From the NCBI GenBank assembly GCA_016946835.1, contig JACVTC010000020.1, positions 931,001-995,000 on the forward strand: a DNA stretch of 64,000 bases, read 5' to 3'. Every line of letters begins with the position of its first letter. Positions within the stretch are counted from its first letter, which is position 1. Position numbers and translations under genes: made by a program. Source of the DNA: Neocallimastix lanati (nom. inval.). Lineage: Eukaryota > Neocallimastigomycota > Neocallimastigomycetes > Neocallimastigales > Neocallimastigaceae. Of the stretch, positions 23,108 through 35,760 are shown one piece after another. The notes under the pieces were generated by a model that worked only from the letters and a program-made list of their open reading frames with translations, was not told the DNA's origin and ran no database searches.

Positions 23108-25537
23108 ATGGAAAGCTTAACTTTATGTGAAGTAAATAACGCTATTGCTAAATCAGTTTCAGTTAATGCTGTTGCTGCTACTAAGATTTCTGGTATTAGA
23201 ATCGGTAAATCTTCTCGTGGTTTCCATACCACTCCAATGACCACTAGTGGTCTTAAGACTTCTAAGAAGTCTTCCTTCCCATGTGTCCAAACTAAAACAT
23301 ATGCTACTCAAGCACCAAGTATCACTAAGGATGCTGCTGCCAAGAGCGAAATCGATGTTGAAGGTTGGATTAAGAAACATTACACACCATATGAAGGTGA
23401 TGGTTCTTTCCTTGCTGGTCCAACTGAAAAGACTAAAAAACTTTTTGCAAAGGCCGAAGAATACTTAGCCAAGGAACGTGCTAATGGTGGTTTATATGAT
23501 GTTGATCCACATACTCCATCTACTATTACTTCTCACAAACCAGGTTACCTTGATAAAGAAAATGAAGTTATCTTCGGTTATCAAACTGATGTTCCACTTA
23601 AGAGAGCTATTAAACCATTTGGTGGTGTTAACATGGTCAAGAATGCACTTAAGGCTGTTAATGTTCCAATGGATAAGGAAGTTGAACACATTTTCTCCGA
23701 CTACCGTAAGACTCATAATACAGCAGTCTTTGATATTTACTCAAAGGAAATGAGAGCCGGACGTTCTAATGCTATCATGACTGGTTTACCAGATGGTTAT
23801 GGTCGTGGTCGTATCATTGGTGATTACCGTCGTGTTGCTCTTTATGGTACTGACCGTCTTATTGCTCAAAAGGAAAAAGATAAGGCCGAACTTCAAAAGA
23901 AACAAATGGATGAACCAACCATGAAATTAATTGGAGAAGTTGCTGATCAAGTTAAAGCTCTTAAACAACTTACTCAAATGGCCAAATCATATGGTATTGA
24001 TATTTCTAAGCCAGCTAAGAATGCCAAAGAAGCTACTCAATTTGTTTACTTTGGTTATTTAGGTTCTATTAAGGAACAAGATGGAGCAGCCATGTCCCTT
24101 GGTCGTGTTGATGCCTTCCTCGATTGTTTCTTCGAAAATGATTTAAAGAATGGAGTTATCACTGAATCTGAAGCTCAAGAAATTATAGATAATCTTATCT
24201 TAAAGTTACGTTTCGCTCGTCATTTACGTACCCCAGAATATAATGATTTATTTGCTGGTGATCCAACTTGGGTAACTATGTCTCTTGGTGGTATGGGAAG
24301 TGATGGTCGTACTTTAGTCACAAAGACTTCCTTCCGTGTTCTTAATACTCTTTACAACTTAGGTCCAGCTCCAGAACCAAACATCACTGTCCTCTGGAAC
24401 AAAGCTCTTCCAAAGAATTTCAAAGATTTCGCCACCAAGGTTTCTATTGATACATCATCTATTCAATATGAATCTGATGCTCTTATGTCTGCAAGATTCG
24501 GAGATGATTATGGAATTGCTTGCTGTGTCTCAGCCATGAGAATTGGTAAAGATATGCAATTCTTTGGTGCTCGTTGTAATCTTGCTAAGCTTATGCTTTA
24601 TGTCCTTAATCATGGTAAGGATGAAAGAACTGGTAAACAAGTTGGACCAGATTTCGGACCAGTTCCAGAAGGACCAATTCCATTCGATTGGATGTGGGAA
24701 ACTTATGATAAGGCTATGGATTGGATTGCCAAGCTTTACGTTAATACCATGAATGTTATTCACTTTTGTCATGATCAATACTGTTATGAATCTCTTCAAA
24801 TGGCTCTCCATGATACCGATGTTCGTCGTCTTATGGCATTTGGTGTTGCAGGACTTTCAGTTGTTGCTGATTCTTTCTCAGCTATTAAATATGCCAAGGT
24901 TACACCAATTCGTGATCCAAAGACCGGTTTAACTGTTGACTTCAAAGTTGAAGGAGATTTCCCAAAATTCGGTAATGATGATGATCGTGTTGATTTCTTC
25001 GCTAAAACTGTTACTGATAAGCTTATTAACAAATTAAGAAAAACACCAACATACCGTGGTGCTACTCACACTCTTTCTATTCTTACTATTACTTCTAATG
25101 TTGTATATGGTAAGAAGACAGGATCTACTCCAGATGGTCGTAAAGCTGGTCAACCATTTGCACCAGGTTGTAATCCAATGCATGGTCGTGAATTCTCTGG
25201 TGCCGTTGCTTCTCTTTCCTCTGTCGCTAAAGTTAACTACGATTCTTGTATGGATGGTATTTCTAATACTTTCTCTATTGTTCCAAACACCATTGGTAAA
25301 ACTTTACAAGAACGTCAAGGTAATCTTTCAGGTTTATTAGATGGTTACTTCACCAAGGGAGCTCACCATCTTAATGTTAATGTTCTTAAACGTGAAACCT
25401 TAGAAGATGCTATGGCTCATCCAGAAAACTATCCAAACCTTACTATTCGTGTTTCAGGATATGCTGTCAACTTTGTTAAATTAACTCCAGCTCAACAAAA
25501 GGAAGTTATTGCTCGTACCTTCCATGAAAAAATGTAA
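23108..25537 (+). CDS. PFL: Pyruvate formate-lyase (formate C-acetyltransferase), probably organelle-targeted
   Basis: Intron-free protein of 809 residues. It converts pyruvate and CoA to acetyl-CoA and formate without oxygen. The radical-transfer cysteines are Cys472-Cys473 ([12 protein letters not shown]) and the glycyl-radical site is Gly784 (RVSGYAV), 25 residues from the C-terminus as in the family. The first 75 or so residues exceed bacterial PFL and are basic, Ser/Thr/Ala-rich, with RGFHTTP resembling a mitochondrial-type processing motif; this suits import into the hydrogenosome. Anaerobic fungi are known to use PFL in hydrogenosomes and cytosol. The gene needs an activating radical-SAM enzyme, not found in this window. 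Codon use is strongly biased (GGT, GCT, AAG, C-ending codons) and GC is far above the flanks, as for a highly expressed gene. Bacterial origin of fungal PFL is accepted for the family; the exact compartment is inferred. Confidence 0.97.
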   Translation: MESLTLCEVNNAIAKSVSVNAVAATKISGIRIGKSSRGFHTTPMTTSGLKTSKKSSFPCVQTKTYATQAPSITKDAAAKSEIDVEGWIKKHYTPYEGDGSFLAGPTEKTKKLFAKAEEYLAKERANGGLYDVDPHTPSTITSHKPGYLDKENEVIFGYQTDVPLKRAIKPFGGVNMVKNALKAVNVPMDKEVEHIFSDYRKTHNTAVFDIYSKEMRAGRSNAIMTGLPDGYGRGRIIGDYRRVALYGTDRLIAQKEKDKAELQKKQMDEPTMKLIGEVADQVKALKQLTQMAKSYGIDISKPAKNAKEATQFVYFGYLGSIKEQDGAAMSLGRVDAFLDCFFENDLKNGVITESEAQEIIDNLILKLRFARHLRTPEYNDLFAGDPTWVTMSLGGMGSDGRTLVTKTSFRVLNTLYNLGPAPEPNITVLWNKALPKNFKDFATKVSIDTSSIQYESDALMSARFGDDYGIACCVSAMRIGKDMQFFGARCNLAKLMLYVLNHGKDERTGKQVGPDFGPVPEGPIPFDWMWETYDKAMDWIAKLYVNTMNVIHFCHDQYCYESLQMALHDTDVRRLMAFGVAGLSVVADSFSAIKYAKVTPIRDPKTGLTVDFKVEGDFPKFGNDDDRVDFFAKTVTDKLINKLRKTPTYRGATHTLSILTITSNVVYGKKTGSTPDGRKAGQPFAPGCNPMHGREFSGAVASLSSVAKVNYDSCMDGISNTFSIVPNTIGKTLQERQGNLSGLLDGYFTKGAHHLNVNVLKRETLEDAMAHPENYPNLTIRVSGYAVNFVKLTPAQQKEVIARTFHEKM

Positions 25538-25567
25538 ATAAAATAACATTGAATAAAATAAAATAAA

Positions 25568-25618
25568 AGGCTTAAAAAGATTTATTCAGTTTAATGAATT
25601 TTTTTTTTATTTAAGCCT
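25568..25618 (+). promoter_or_regulatory. Hairpin in the PFL 3' flank
   Basis: AGGCTTAAA (25568-25576) pairs perfectly with TTTAAGCCT (25610-25618) across a 33-base AT-rich loop, 31 bases after the stop codon. It lies within the expected 3' UTR and could influence message stability or 3' end formation. The role is inferred. Confidence 0.4.
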
Positions 25619-26824
25619 AGCCAACCCATATCAACTCAAATAAATTAGTAAATTTTTTTTATTAAAAAAAAAATATTTATATATAAAAATTATAACTATA
25701 AATAATAACATAGTAAATTTTAAAAACATAAATATATATATATACAAAAAAAAAAAAAAAAAAAAAAAAAAAAGCGAAAAATCTGTTTTTATTTTTTTTG
25801 AATATCAAATAAATAATTGGTATTATAAAATAATAATAATAAATCTATTATTTTTTTTTATTAAATAAACATTCTTATCTATATGTAAAGAAAAGAATTG
25901 TTTATGATTTTTAATAATACATGTATTTATAAAAAAAAAAAAAAAATTTCTAATAAAATTAAATAAAAGTAATAATATAAATATAAATAATGTAATAATA
26001 ATAATAATAATAAAAACAATCTAATATTGATCATAATTCTTTATTTGAATTTTAATAATGTGTTTTTTAATTAATAAATATTTTCGTTTGTTATTTGTTG
26101 AATATACTTATGTCAAATGTATTGTTCAAATAAAAAATATTATTCAATTAATTATTAATTTATATTTATTGATAAAAGTATTTTGTAAAATTATATATAC
26201 ATAAAAAGAAAGTATATAAAATGTATATATATGAAAATGTAAAAATATAATATTAAAAGGAAAAAATAAAATAAAAATTTTGAAAGAATATTGAAAAATA
26301 TCTCAACTATTTATACCTCATTAATAACATGCAATAAAAATATTATATAAATATTATATAGTAGAAGTCAATAAAATAATGAGAAAATGATATAAAATTT
26401 TTATGTAATAACAACAAAAACAACAATAATGTTTAAAATAATAAAAATAACAAAATTTAATTTTTTTTTTGTTAGTAAATAAATGATATTTATTCAAAAC
26501 AATTAAGATATATGACAAAATATAAGATGTCTTAAAAAAAAAAAAAAAAAAAAAAAAAGATAAAGAGAACTTATGAAGATATAATGAAAATTCTAAAGTA
26601 ATTATAGTTTAATGATTGGGTATAAATTCATTTTTATCAAAGATACTTAATAAAAAACAAATGAGTAAATAACAAAACAATATAGTATTTATTTTGAAAT
26701 AAAATTTATTAAATAATTGGTGTCGTTAGTTTTATAATATAATTTTGAAAAAATATAAATTAATGAATTTAAATTAAATAAATGTTTATTATTTATAAAA
26801 AAAAGTTATTTAAATATATTAATC

Positions 26825-26861
<37 letters not shown>

Positions 26862-26891
26862 CTTTTATTATTATTATTATTATTATTAATC

Positions 26892-26931
<40 letters not shown>

Positions 26932-26932
26932 C

Positions 26933-26969
<37 letters not shown>

Positions 26970-26970
26970 C

Positions 26971-27025
<55 letters not shown>

Positions 27026-27026
27026 C

Positions 27027-27078
<52 letters not shown>

Positions 27079-27079
27079 C

Positions 27080-27131
<52 letters not shown>

Positions 27132-27192
27132 CTTTTATTATTATTATTATTATTTTATAAAATTTATATAATTTTATTTTAAAATTTATTAT

Positions 27193-27251
<59 letters not shown>

Positions 27252-27289
27252 ATTTTGAATTTATTACTCTGAATTTATTTGTTTAATTT
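25619..27289. other. AT-rich intergenic DNA
   Basis: Poly-A tracts at about 25746-25773 and 26535-26558, and poly-T of about 51 bases at 27197-27247. No coding frame is supported apart from the repeat listed at 26826-27155. Confidence 0.6.
26826..27155. repeat. Higher-order array: (TTA)n blocks punctuated by AATCTTTTA
   Basis: About eight blocks of 7-16 TTA units, each separated by the same AATCTTTTA interruption. Block lengths differ while the interruption is conserved, indicating growth by unequal exchange or slippage of a compound unit. Confidence 0.9.
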
Positions 27290-28960
27290 CAGTTATTTTT
27301 TTCAGTATTTTCTTCTTCAGCTATAGCACAATAATTAATTCTTCAGCAGAGCCAGTAGAGTGAATAAAGTTTCTAAGAAAAATAATTTGATGACAAGCAG
27401 AACCAACCTGAAAAAAGAAATGGAATTCAATATCAATGCATTTATGTAGTATATCAGATTGTTATTGAAGGCAAATATATATTAATTATTAGTTATTACT
27501 TTTTTAAATTAAATATGAATATGAATTTATATATAATTATATCTTATGTATACAGTTTGAAATAATATAAATGATTTTTATAGTTTGTCTTTAAACTAAT
27601 ATTTATAAATAACATTTTTAACTAAAAGATAAGAGTTTAAAATTTAAGCTAATAAGTTAAAAATTCACAATAACTAATAAAAAATAATAATAAATTATAT
27701 TGTTATTATTATAATATTACTATAAAAAAAGTAATTGAATATGATATAATTAATTCATATTATATTCAATTATGGTATGTATTCATTTTTATTTATTGTA
27801 TTTAATTATATATAGAATAATCCAAAATTTTAATTTTAATAATGAATTAATTTAAACATTTCTATTGAATTTAATATTTATTTATAATTTCCATATTGCT
27901 AAAGTTGAATTACAAAATATAATTATAGTAGAATCGGGAAAGAAGACTCTCTCAAAGGTAATTGAAAAACATTATTAATAAATTGTCTTTTTTTACCCGG
28001 CCGATCTTTATGATTTCATGTATTTCATTTCCACCAAGAAGGAGACACAGTGCGTAAAAATTAATACCACCATCAAAATCTTCCTCTTATTATTTAATAA
28101 TAATTAATAACAAATAACTCTTTAATAATAATTCAATAACAATTTAATATTAATACATTTTATACTTTTAATAATAATCCAATAATAATTTGATAAGATA
28201 GTTTAATGGTTAATATATTAAAATATATATATATATTATAAAAAATAAAAGAGATATTAAAAAAAAAATTGGTTGTACAATTAATATTCTATTTCAGTGT
28301 TCAAAGTATCATTAAGAAAATATATATATATATATATATATTAAAAAAGACATTAAAATTAAAAAAAGAATTGGTTGTTCAATTAATATTTTATTTCAGT
28401 ATTCAAAGCATCATTATAGTTATTTATAAAAAGAAAAATAATATAAAAATTTTCATTTTAACTTCGAAGTTTATTATATATGTTCAGAGTGACCCATTCT
28501 ACAAAATATTTTGAGGATATATTTAAAATAACTACTTTTTGATATAATGTCTCTGTACCACCGTATTATATATATTATATCTATCTAATATTTATTAACA
28601 ACTAATAAATTATTTAATCAATTTAGAAAATTTAATCACATTATTTACATCAAATACAAAACAAATTATTTTTTTTGTCTTAATTAGGAGTAAATTTATC
28701 TTTAACTTCATCAATAGAATCAGATGTAATATTTTAATTATTTTTTATTTAATAATTAATTAATTTTTTTTTCTCTATTTAAATATTTATTTTAAATAAA
28801 GTAATTATTCTTTTTATTTTAATTAATTAGTTATTAAATTACATTATTATTAAGATAAAAAAATTATATTAAACTACATTGCTTATTAAAAGCATCACAC
28901 CATCAAGTTTTGTTACAACATTGATTAATTCAACATGAATACCCATTTTTATTTTTCATG
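27290..28960 (-). pseudogene. Scattered remnants of an unknown minus-strand gene
   Basis: Four islands give coding-like translations on the minus strand. About 28960-28870 reads MGIHVELINVVTKLDGVMLL. About 28735-28685 reads ITSDSIDEVKDKFTPN. About 28080-27985 reads DFDGGINFYALCLLLGGNEI and continues HEIIKIGRVKK. About 27405-27320, after a good TTTTTTCAG acceptor, reads VGSACHQIIFLRNFIHSTG and ends at a stop. The spaces between contain stops and repeats. No family is recognised. It may be a multi-exon gene with decayed exons, or several unrelated fragments. Confidence 0.3.
28269..28418. repeat. Two-copy tandem repeat, period about 102 bases
   Basis: TTGGTTGTACAATTAATATT...TTCAGTGTTCAAAGTATCATTA at 28269-28314 is repeated with four substitutions at about 28371-28416. 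An AT-rich spacer separates the copies. Confidence 0.8.
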
Positions 28961-29298
28961 AGTTATCTTCATAAGCCATTTTAAAAAAAATCTAAGAATC
29001 TGAAAAAATATGACATAAAAGATTCATTATCAAATATATTTTCAATTATCTCTTTTAATATTTTTCAAATTCTTTTTTCAATGGTAGTTATTAGACATAA
29101 TAATAATAAAATTATAAAATAAAAATAAGAAAGATATATACAATATGTATTTAAAAATTATTTATTTTCATTTTTGTATTACATATTATAATAATCCTTG
29201 TTTTAATCATTATGTAAAAACTAAAGTATTTCCATAATAAAAAACCTATTTATTAAAATAAAATTAAGCAAAACAAGTTTTTTATTATTATTTATGTA

Positions 29299-29334
<36 letters not shown>

Positions 29335-29670
29335 TATTATTATTATTATTTATTATTATTATTATTTATTATTATTTATTATTATTTATTATTATTTATT
29401 ATTATTATTTATTATTATTATTATTATTTATTTAATTATTGTTATTATTAGATTAGTATTATTATTGTAATTATTTTATTAATTATTTTATTATTGTTGT
29501 TAATTCTTATTATTATCATTTATTATTGTTTATTAAAATGAAAAATTAATTTATGAAAAACTTTTTTAATCCTTTTTAGGTTTAATTAAATATCTTTTGA
29601 GTACAATTTGGAAAATAAAATGGATAAAATTTAATTAAAATATTAAATATAATCTTAAATACATTTAAAT
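28961..29670. other. Intergenic DNA with (TTATTA)n tract
   Basis: TTATTA/TTATTTATTA simple repeat at about 29290-29430; otherwise AT-rich DNA without coding signal. Confidence 0.55.
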
Positions 29671-29840
29671 CGCAAATGAGGCATTTCTCAATATGACATT
29701 TTATTATAAATAATAATAAGTAAAAAATAAAATACTATTAATTATTTATTTTTTTATAATTGTATAATAATTGTGGCTTTAATTTAAAATGTAGACACGC
29801 CCACATTTTGAAATGAAATTACTCCTGTGGATCACATTCC
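29671..29840. mobile_element. Short MITE related to the MULE family
   Basis: Starts CGCAAATGAGGCATTTCTCA and ends ATTTTGAAATGAAATTACTC CTGTGGATCACATTCC. The right end resembles that of the 13542-14323 element (TTTCGAAATG...GAA...ACATTC) and the GGACCACATTC block of the complete MULE. TTTAAAT directly flanks both sides (29664-29670 and 29842-29848), a possible short target duplication. No coding capacity. Confidence 0.45.
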
Positions 29841-30441
29841 TTTTAAATATTCATGTATTATGTATTAATATATTTTTTTGTTATTTTAAAAAAAATATAA
29901 AAAATATTAAAAAACATAAAAATTTTTTTTATAGAAAAAGATTATATATAATAATATATATATATAAAAAAAAAGGTATATACTATGTTTTGGACAAAGA
30001 GAAATATTTTAAAATTATTATGAAAATGGATATAATAATTCATAGGTAATTAATAGATATAGATGAAAATAGTCTTTTCTCAATTTTTATTTGGTTAAAG
30101 AGTAAATGTTACTAAAAAATTGAATTTAATGAGCAAGCTGTATCAACGAAAATTACTACAAACGAAATAACTCGAAAAAATAATATCGTTAAAAAATAAT
30201 TACATTATAAAAAATTATTTTAACAATTTAGGTAATTTTTATGCCTTCTTGAATAGAGAAGGAGGACAATATTATTATTCAATTCAAATATAAATTTTTA
30301 TAAATACATTTAAATTTCATATTACTTTATAAAAGAATTTTTTCAATACTTATCGACAAAACAAAGAAAAAAAAAATATTTAGAAAAATTTATTTTTTCA
30401 ATTCATATTAATGTAATTATTTTAAAATTAGCAATATTAAT

Positions 30442-30477
<36 letters not shown>

Positions 30478-30545
30478 CTTTTAATTGAAAAAATATTAAT
30501 AATTTTCAAGAGAAAAAAAGAATTGAAAATATAGAAAATTTTTTT
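29841..30545. other. AT-rich intergenic DNA
   Basis: Contains an (AAT)n tract at about 30440-30475. A GC-richer spot near 30240-30270 (GCCTTCTTGAATAGAGAAGG) can form a CCTTCT/AGAAGG hairpin. No gene is supported. Confidence 0.5.
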
Positions 30546-30856
30546 AATCGAAGATGTTAAAGCCAATATAAGGGAAATAGTAATGATGGTATCCTTTTTG
30601 TATAAGCGATAAAGGATATGTAAATATTGTTGTAGTCAATAAAGGAAATACTAATGATGATATTCTTTTAGTATTAACTGTGAATAAAATGAAAATATTG
30701 TAAAATCTTTTATTGAAAAATAAGAAAATATCGATAAAGAAAATGAATATGGAACTACTCATTTACTAAAATGTTTGTATTGATGACAATAAAGCTATTT
30801 TTAAATTTTTAATTGAAGGCGATATAGACGTTAATGAAAAAAAAAATAAAGAAGAG
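30546..30856 (+). pseudogene. Decayed ankyrin-repeat coding fragment
   Basis: The last part reads DKENEYGTTHLLKCL in one frame and continues in another as DDNKAIFKFLIEGDIDVNE, the ankyrin pattern D..G.T.L......N..I...LIE...DVN with one frameshift. Upstream, two copies of a related unit (KGNSNDGILFV and KGNTNDDILLVLTVNKMKIL) are broken by stops. Anaerobic fungi are known to carry many large ankyrin proteins; this is a ruin of one. Confidence 0.6.
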
Positions 30857-30888
<32 letters not shown>

Positions 30889-32372
30889 GTAATTTTAAAT
30901 TTATAATATGTATTCAAGTTATTCAAGTACAAATTATTTTTTTCCTTGGATAAAAAGGAATAACAGCTACAAGATGAACATAAATTTATTTTCTTTTATT
31001 TTAATTATAAAAATATTTTATTTCATTTTATTAAATATTAAATATTTTATATTTAATATTTAATATTTCTAATATTTTATTTTATTATATTTTATTTTAA
31101 TTTCCTTTTAACATTTAATTATAAAAGAGTTTTTTTTTTTTTTGTTGTTGTTTGAAAAATTTTTTACTTTTTTAATTTTAATATTTGATATTTGATTATT
31201 ATTGGACAATTCACCAATCCATAATCAATATTACTACATTAAATATAATTTTAAATTGTGCTGGATCTATTTAAAAAATTTTTCTTTGTCATATAAAATG
31301 AACAGACCTGACATAAGTATTAAGATTTTTTTAATTAAAATAAGTGATTGATAATCATTCCCATATTAAATTTTATAATAAATAGAATTTTTTTTTTTTT
31401 TTTACACTTTTTTTATTATGATGTAAAATAGTATTTAAAATGTTTTATTTCATTTGATACATACAATTAACTATTATTCCTATTATTGATAATATAATAA
31501 TAATACGAATAAATCAATTTTATATATTAATAATATGATTTAACCTTTTTTATATAATAATAAATGAATTAGTTTTAACCCTATAATAAAAAAAGATGGA
31601 TATAGATAAATAATAAAAATAATAATACAAAAATAATATATTATATAAATTGCAGTAATGTATAAATTTTACTACATATTACAAAAACCAATAATAATTA
31701 AATCATTAGTAAGAATTTATTTTTCATAGAGTATTAATACATAAAAAATTTTGGAAATTTTGTATTATAACTAATAATTATTAATTTCAAAGGTTATTTT
31801 TATTAATACTATTAATTTTATGATACACCTCTTAATGAAAGTATACTCTCTTTTCTTCTCAAACTATTTTATTATTCTACATAAATATAATAGTATATTA
31901 TTAACTTTTTTTTATATTATTCTACATTAATGAATTAATAATAATATATTAATATGATAGATTATCTTTTTTTTTTTTTTAATAATGGATAATTAAACAG
32001 TTTTATCATTTTATCTTAATAATGTATATATTTTTTATATATATATATTATATTCTTTATTTATGTATATTACATCTTCTTATTTATATATATTAGATTA
32101 TATTTTAATATAATTTAAATTATATTTTCATTTTATTATGAATTAAAATTTTTTTGTTATATTTAAATTTTTTTTAATTTATGATAAACCTGTAAGGTTA
32201 CACGATCAATGAAAGTTGGCTTAACAAGTTTTTTTTTTTTTGTTTCATAATAACTATAAAAATAAGATAAAAGTGCTCAATGGACCATTTTTTTTTTTTT
32301 TATTCTCTATCGATAAAGAAAATATAAAATTATATAATAAGATAATTTAAGTAAAAAAAAAAAAAAAAAAAG
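30857..32372. other. AT-rich intergenic DNA
   Basis: Poly-T tracts at about 30861-30888, 31390-31403 and 31971-31981. Nothing coding is recognised. The right end (32190-32372) should hold the promoter of the following membrane-protein gene. Confidence 0.55.
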
Positions 32373-33298
32373 ATGGCTTTATGTAGTAAGTGTTGCTGCT
32401 GTTGTTGCTTATCAAAGAAAGCTTCAGCCAAAGTTTGTACTTGGCTTTACATTGTAAGTTTTTTTTTTTTTTTTTTTTTTTTTTATTATATTTATTGAGT
32501 GTAGATAATTGAAAAAATTCATATTAATAAAGAATCTCATAATATTAAATAATAGCTTTACATTGCCATAAATATTGGTTACAACTTTTTAAGAAATGGT
32601 TATCAAGATACTGTTACCATTATCTCTTCTATTCTTCAAGGTTTAATTATTTTCTCACTTATTGTTTTACTTATTGGTTTTAAAACTGTAAGTTTAGAAA
32701 AAAAATATTTATACATATTAATATAATATAAAATATTTGAACTTTTTTATTCTATAATAAAAATTTAAAAAGAAAAAAAAAAATATGTACATATATATAA
32801 TTAATATAAAATAATAATAAAAATAATTCATACAATAGCTTAACAGACCATGTTTAAAGCAATTTAAATGGATTTTTGGTGCCTATGTTATTGTACAATT
32901 AATTATGAATGTTGTTATTATTACTATATATTCTATTCTTTACAAAAATTCAACTAATAAAAGTGTTATTGAAGAATACAGAAAGAAATTGGAAATAATA
33001 AACTTAACTGATAATCAAATTATTAATACTATCAGAACTTTAGCAATTTCAGCTATTGTTGGTGTTTGTTTATTCATTATTCTTACTGTAAGTATTATTT
33101 CATTTATCTCTATATAATATAGTAATGAAATGAATAATATTTATTAATTATATACATGTATTATACATACTTTATCATTTTTTTTTAAAAAAATAATAGC
33201 TTACTTACTACTTCACCACCCGTAGTTATGTCAATGAACTTGTTGGTGAAATTTCTGAATTAAATGAAACTAGAAAACAAGAAAGTGGTGAAAAATAA
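32373..33298 (+). CDS. Small four-helix membrane protein with cysteine-cluster N-terminus
   Basis: Four exons: 32373-32453, 32556-32687, 32839-33087, 33200-33298; the joined protein is 186 residues. The N-terminus MALCSKCCCCCCLSKKASAK has seven cysteines in nine positions, a plausible palmitoylation cluster. Four hydrophobic segments follow (around WLYILYIAINIGY, VTIISSILQGLIIFSLIVLL, GAYVIVQLIMNVVIITIYSI and ISAIVGVCLFIILTLTYYF). A charged loop lies between the third and fourth, and the tail is acidic and cytosolic-looking. The topology is tetraspan or MARVEL-like, but I recognise no specific family. Every exon is a whole number of codons, every intron is phase 0 and starts GTAAGT, and every downstream exon begins with CTT after ATAG. 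Function unknown; a membrane-organising role is only a guess. Confidence 0.85.
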
Positions 33299-34086
33299 AT
33301 GCCATACTTAAATAAATTCTAATTAAAAAAAAAATAAAGAAAAAAAATGAAAAATATTATTTGCTAAAATAATGAAAATGATAAGACTTTTCAAATAATT
33401 ATTATTTAAAGTACAAGACAAAAAAATTAAAAAAAAAAAAAAAAAAGACTTTTTCCTTTAATGGAAAGTAAAGTAAACTAATAGTAATATAAACTATAAA
33501 AAATACAATAATATAATAGTTGTTTATATTTATTGAATTAAAATTATTATTAAAAAATTTCATCAAATACATAACATAATATATTAATAAATTATTAATA
33601 ATGTAAAATAATATAATTATTTATTATCAATATTAATAAATTAAAAAAAAATTATTTATTAACATCAAAATAAGAGAATAATAATAATTGTGTTTTTATT
33701 ATTTATTTAATCTAATTGTATTTTTTATATATTTTATTTAATCTAATTGTATATTTATTAATAATTTAATCATTTTTCAAAGATATATAAGAGTATGGAA
33801 TTATTTTGAAATATGATTAATTTTTTTGAATGATTAGACATAAATGAAAGAATATTATAGTGAAGATTCTAGTTATGTTTTATTTAAAAATAAAATTTAC
33901 TTTTTTTTTTTTAAATATAAAATCTTTTTACTTTGTAACTTTTTTTTTTTTTTCATCCTAATTTTAATAATTGAAGAAAAATTGTAAATTAAGTTCCTCC
34001 TTAAATAATTTTCAATGGCAACTCTCTCTTTTCCTTTTTTGGTAAAGAATCTTCTTTAGATTTTGATATAATAACACTTTTTTTCA

Positions 34087-34143
<57 letters not shown>

Positions 34144-34145
34144 TT
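33299..34145. other. AT-rich intergenic DNA
   Basis: 3' flank of the membrane-protein gene, then AT-rich DNA ending in a poly-A tract of about 51 bases (34089-34139). No coding frame. Confidence 0.55.
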
Positions 34146-34563
34146 TAGCATTTAATATTTTCATAGATTTTTGATATAATCTACTACTACAAATGCTTCG
34201 GCTATTAGATTACATATTTGAAACTATTTATTATAATCCTCTAGTCATTAAAATTTAAAAACTTTTCGTTTGTCTGAATTTGGAACAATTGAAAATGAAA
34301 ACAAATAATTGTATTCTCTTTTGAAATTATTAATCAAACTAAATAACTTTTGGTGATGATATTTCATCATATCCTACAAAAAAGTATATTCATCTATTTA
34401 ATAAAGCACTGGAAGTGTATTCTTCTTCCTTGTTTAAAAAAAAAAAAAAAAAAAAAAAAGTATCCCACAACTTAATATATATATTTATATCACAAATATA
34501 GATTTAATCCCACAATTTTCTACTAATGATAATAATACGAATAAAAAGAATTAAGAAAACTAC

Positions 34564-34604
<41 letters not shown>

Positions 34605-35760
34605 AGTATAGTTTATGATAAAAGGCGAGTAGATTTTCGTCTAATAAATATTTATATTATCAGGTGCAAATAAAAAGTATCCAGTAATAACTGCAATAAC
34701 TAACCATCGATTTGAAATACTTAACTACTGGGAAAGGGTGATAAAAAATATTAGTTTGGAAATAATTCTTAATATTAGATATAATACAAGAAATGCAAGA
34801 TACAATTACAATTAGAAGTTGTAGTAAATTAAAATATAAAAATAAAATTAATTTGAATAATTATGGACGACAATATTAATATAGAAAATAAAAATAAAAA
34901 TAGAGAGAGGGTTATAAATATTATGAAAGAAAAAATAAATGACAAATAAAAATATGAAAGTCAATCAAAATGTGTATTAAAATGGCCAATGAGAATGAAA
35001 GAAAAAAGATGAGCATTAGAAAAGCAGTCTATTAAAATATTAAATTTCATAATATTGGTAATATGAATTGAATAGAAAAGTCTATTAATTAGATTTAAGT
35101 ATTGGAAACAGAAATACTGCAACTATGAAGAAATTAATACATAGTTTCAACTATTTAAAATAATAATGATAAATACATCAATAAAAATGTAAGTTTAAAA
35201 TAAGTTAGAGAATTTAACAAAACGGATACAATAAATTCAAATATTGAAGTTGAATTTCAAACCAATATTACTACCATGAAGAGTTGATTTTGGTATTATT
35301 TTTTAAACATAATTAAAAAAAAATCAAGAAATATTAGTAATTGAATTATTTTCTCTTATGAGTTATAAAGAATTAACAAAGAAGAAAGAAAAAACTTCTC
35401 TTAAGAAGCAAGAAGAATATATGTTAAATAATGAAGAAAGTATTTCTCCTTATTTTTTTGAATCTATGTTTTATTACAACGTTGAAGGTAATCAATATAA
35501 ATTTAAGAAAATATTTATATTTGGAATTAATGTTTGTTAAGAAAGAAATGAAAATAATTATAATGAAAAAGTTTTTTTAAATCCATAACGATCAATAAAA
35601 ATGAAAATATTGAATTAATATAAGGAACGGAGGAATTAATAAAAAACCTAAAACAATTTATCCAATAAATTTTATATTTCACTTGAAAATAGTAATATTG
35701 ATAAAGATAAAGTTATAATTATAGGAAAAAGAATAACTACAAGAAATTATCAATAATAAT
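34146..35760 (+). pseudogene. Decayed coding region, probably ankyrin-repeat related
   Basis: Coding-like islands are separated by stops and poly-A tracts (34434-34459, 34569-34601). The clearest, at about 34660-34740, reads GANKKYPVITAITNHRFEIL, which follows the ankyrin pattern N.YPLL.AI..N..EI seen in lineage-specific fungal ankyrin proteins. Another open stretch at 35358-35540 (SYKELTKKKEKTSLKKQEEY and SISPYFFESMFYYNVEG) has no recognisable domain. The DNA is slightly GC-richer than intergenic sequence here. Boundaries are approximate and more than one gene fragment may be present. Confidence 0.35.

Noticed and set aside
23159..25340. Several 70-94-residue frames inside the PFL gene on both strands
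   Set aside because: Shadows of a long, biased-codon coding sequence; none has homology or a start context.
29813..30049. Hydrophobic 78-residue frame
   Set aside because: Overlaps the end of the MITE, is AT-driven (Ile/Lys/Tyr), and shows no domain.
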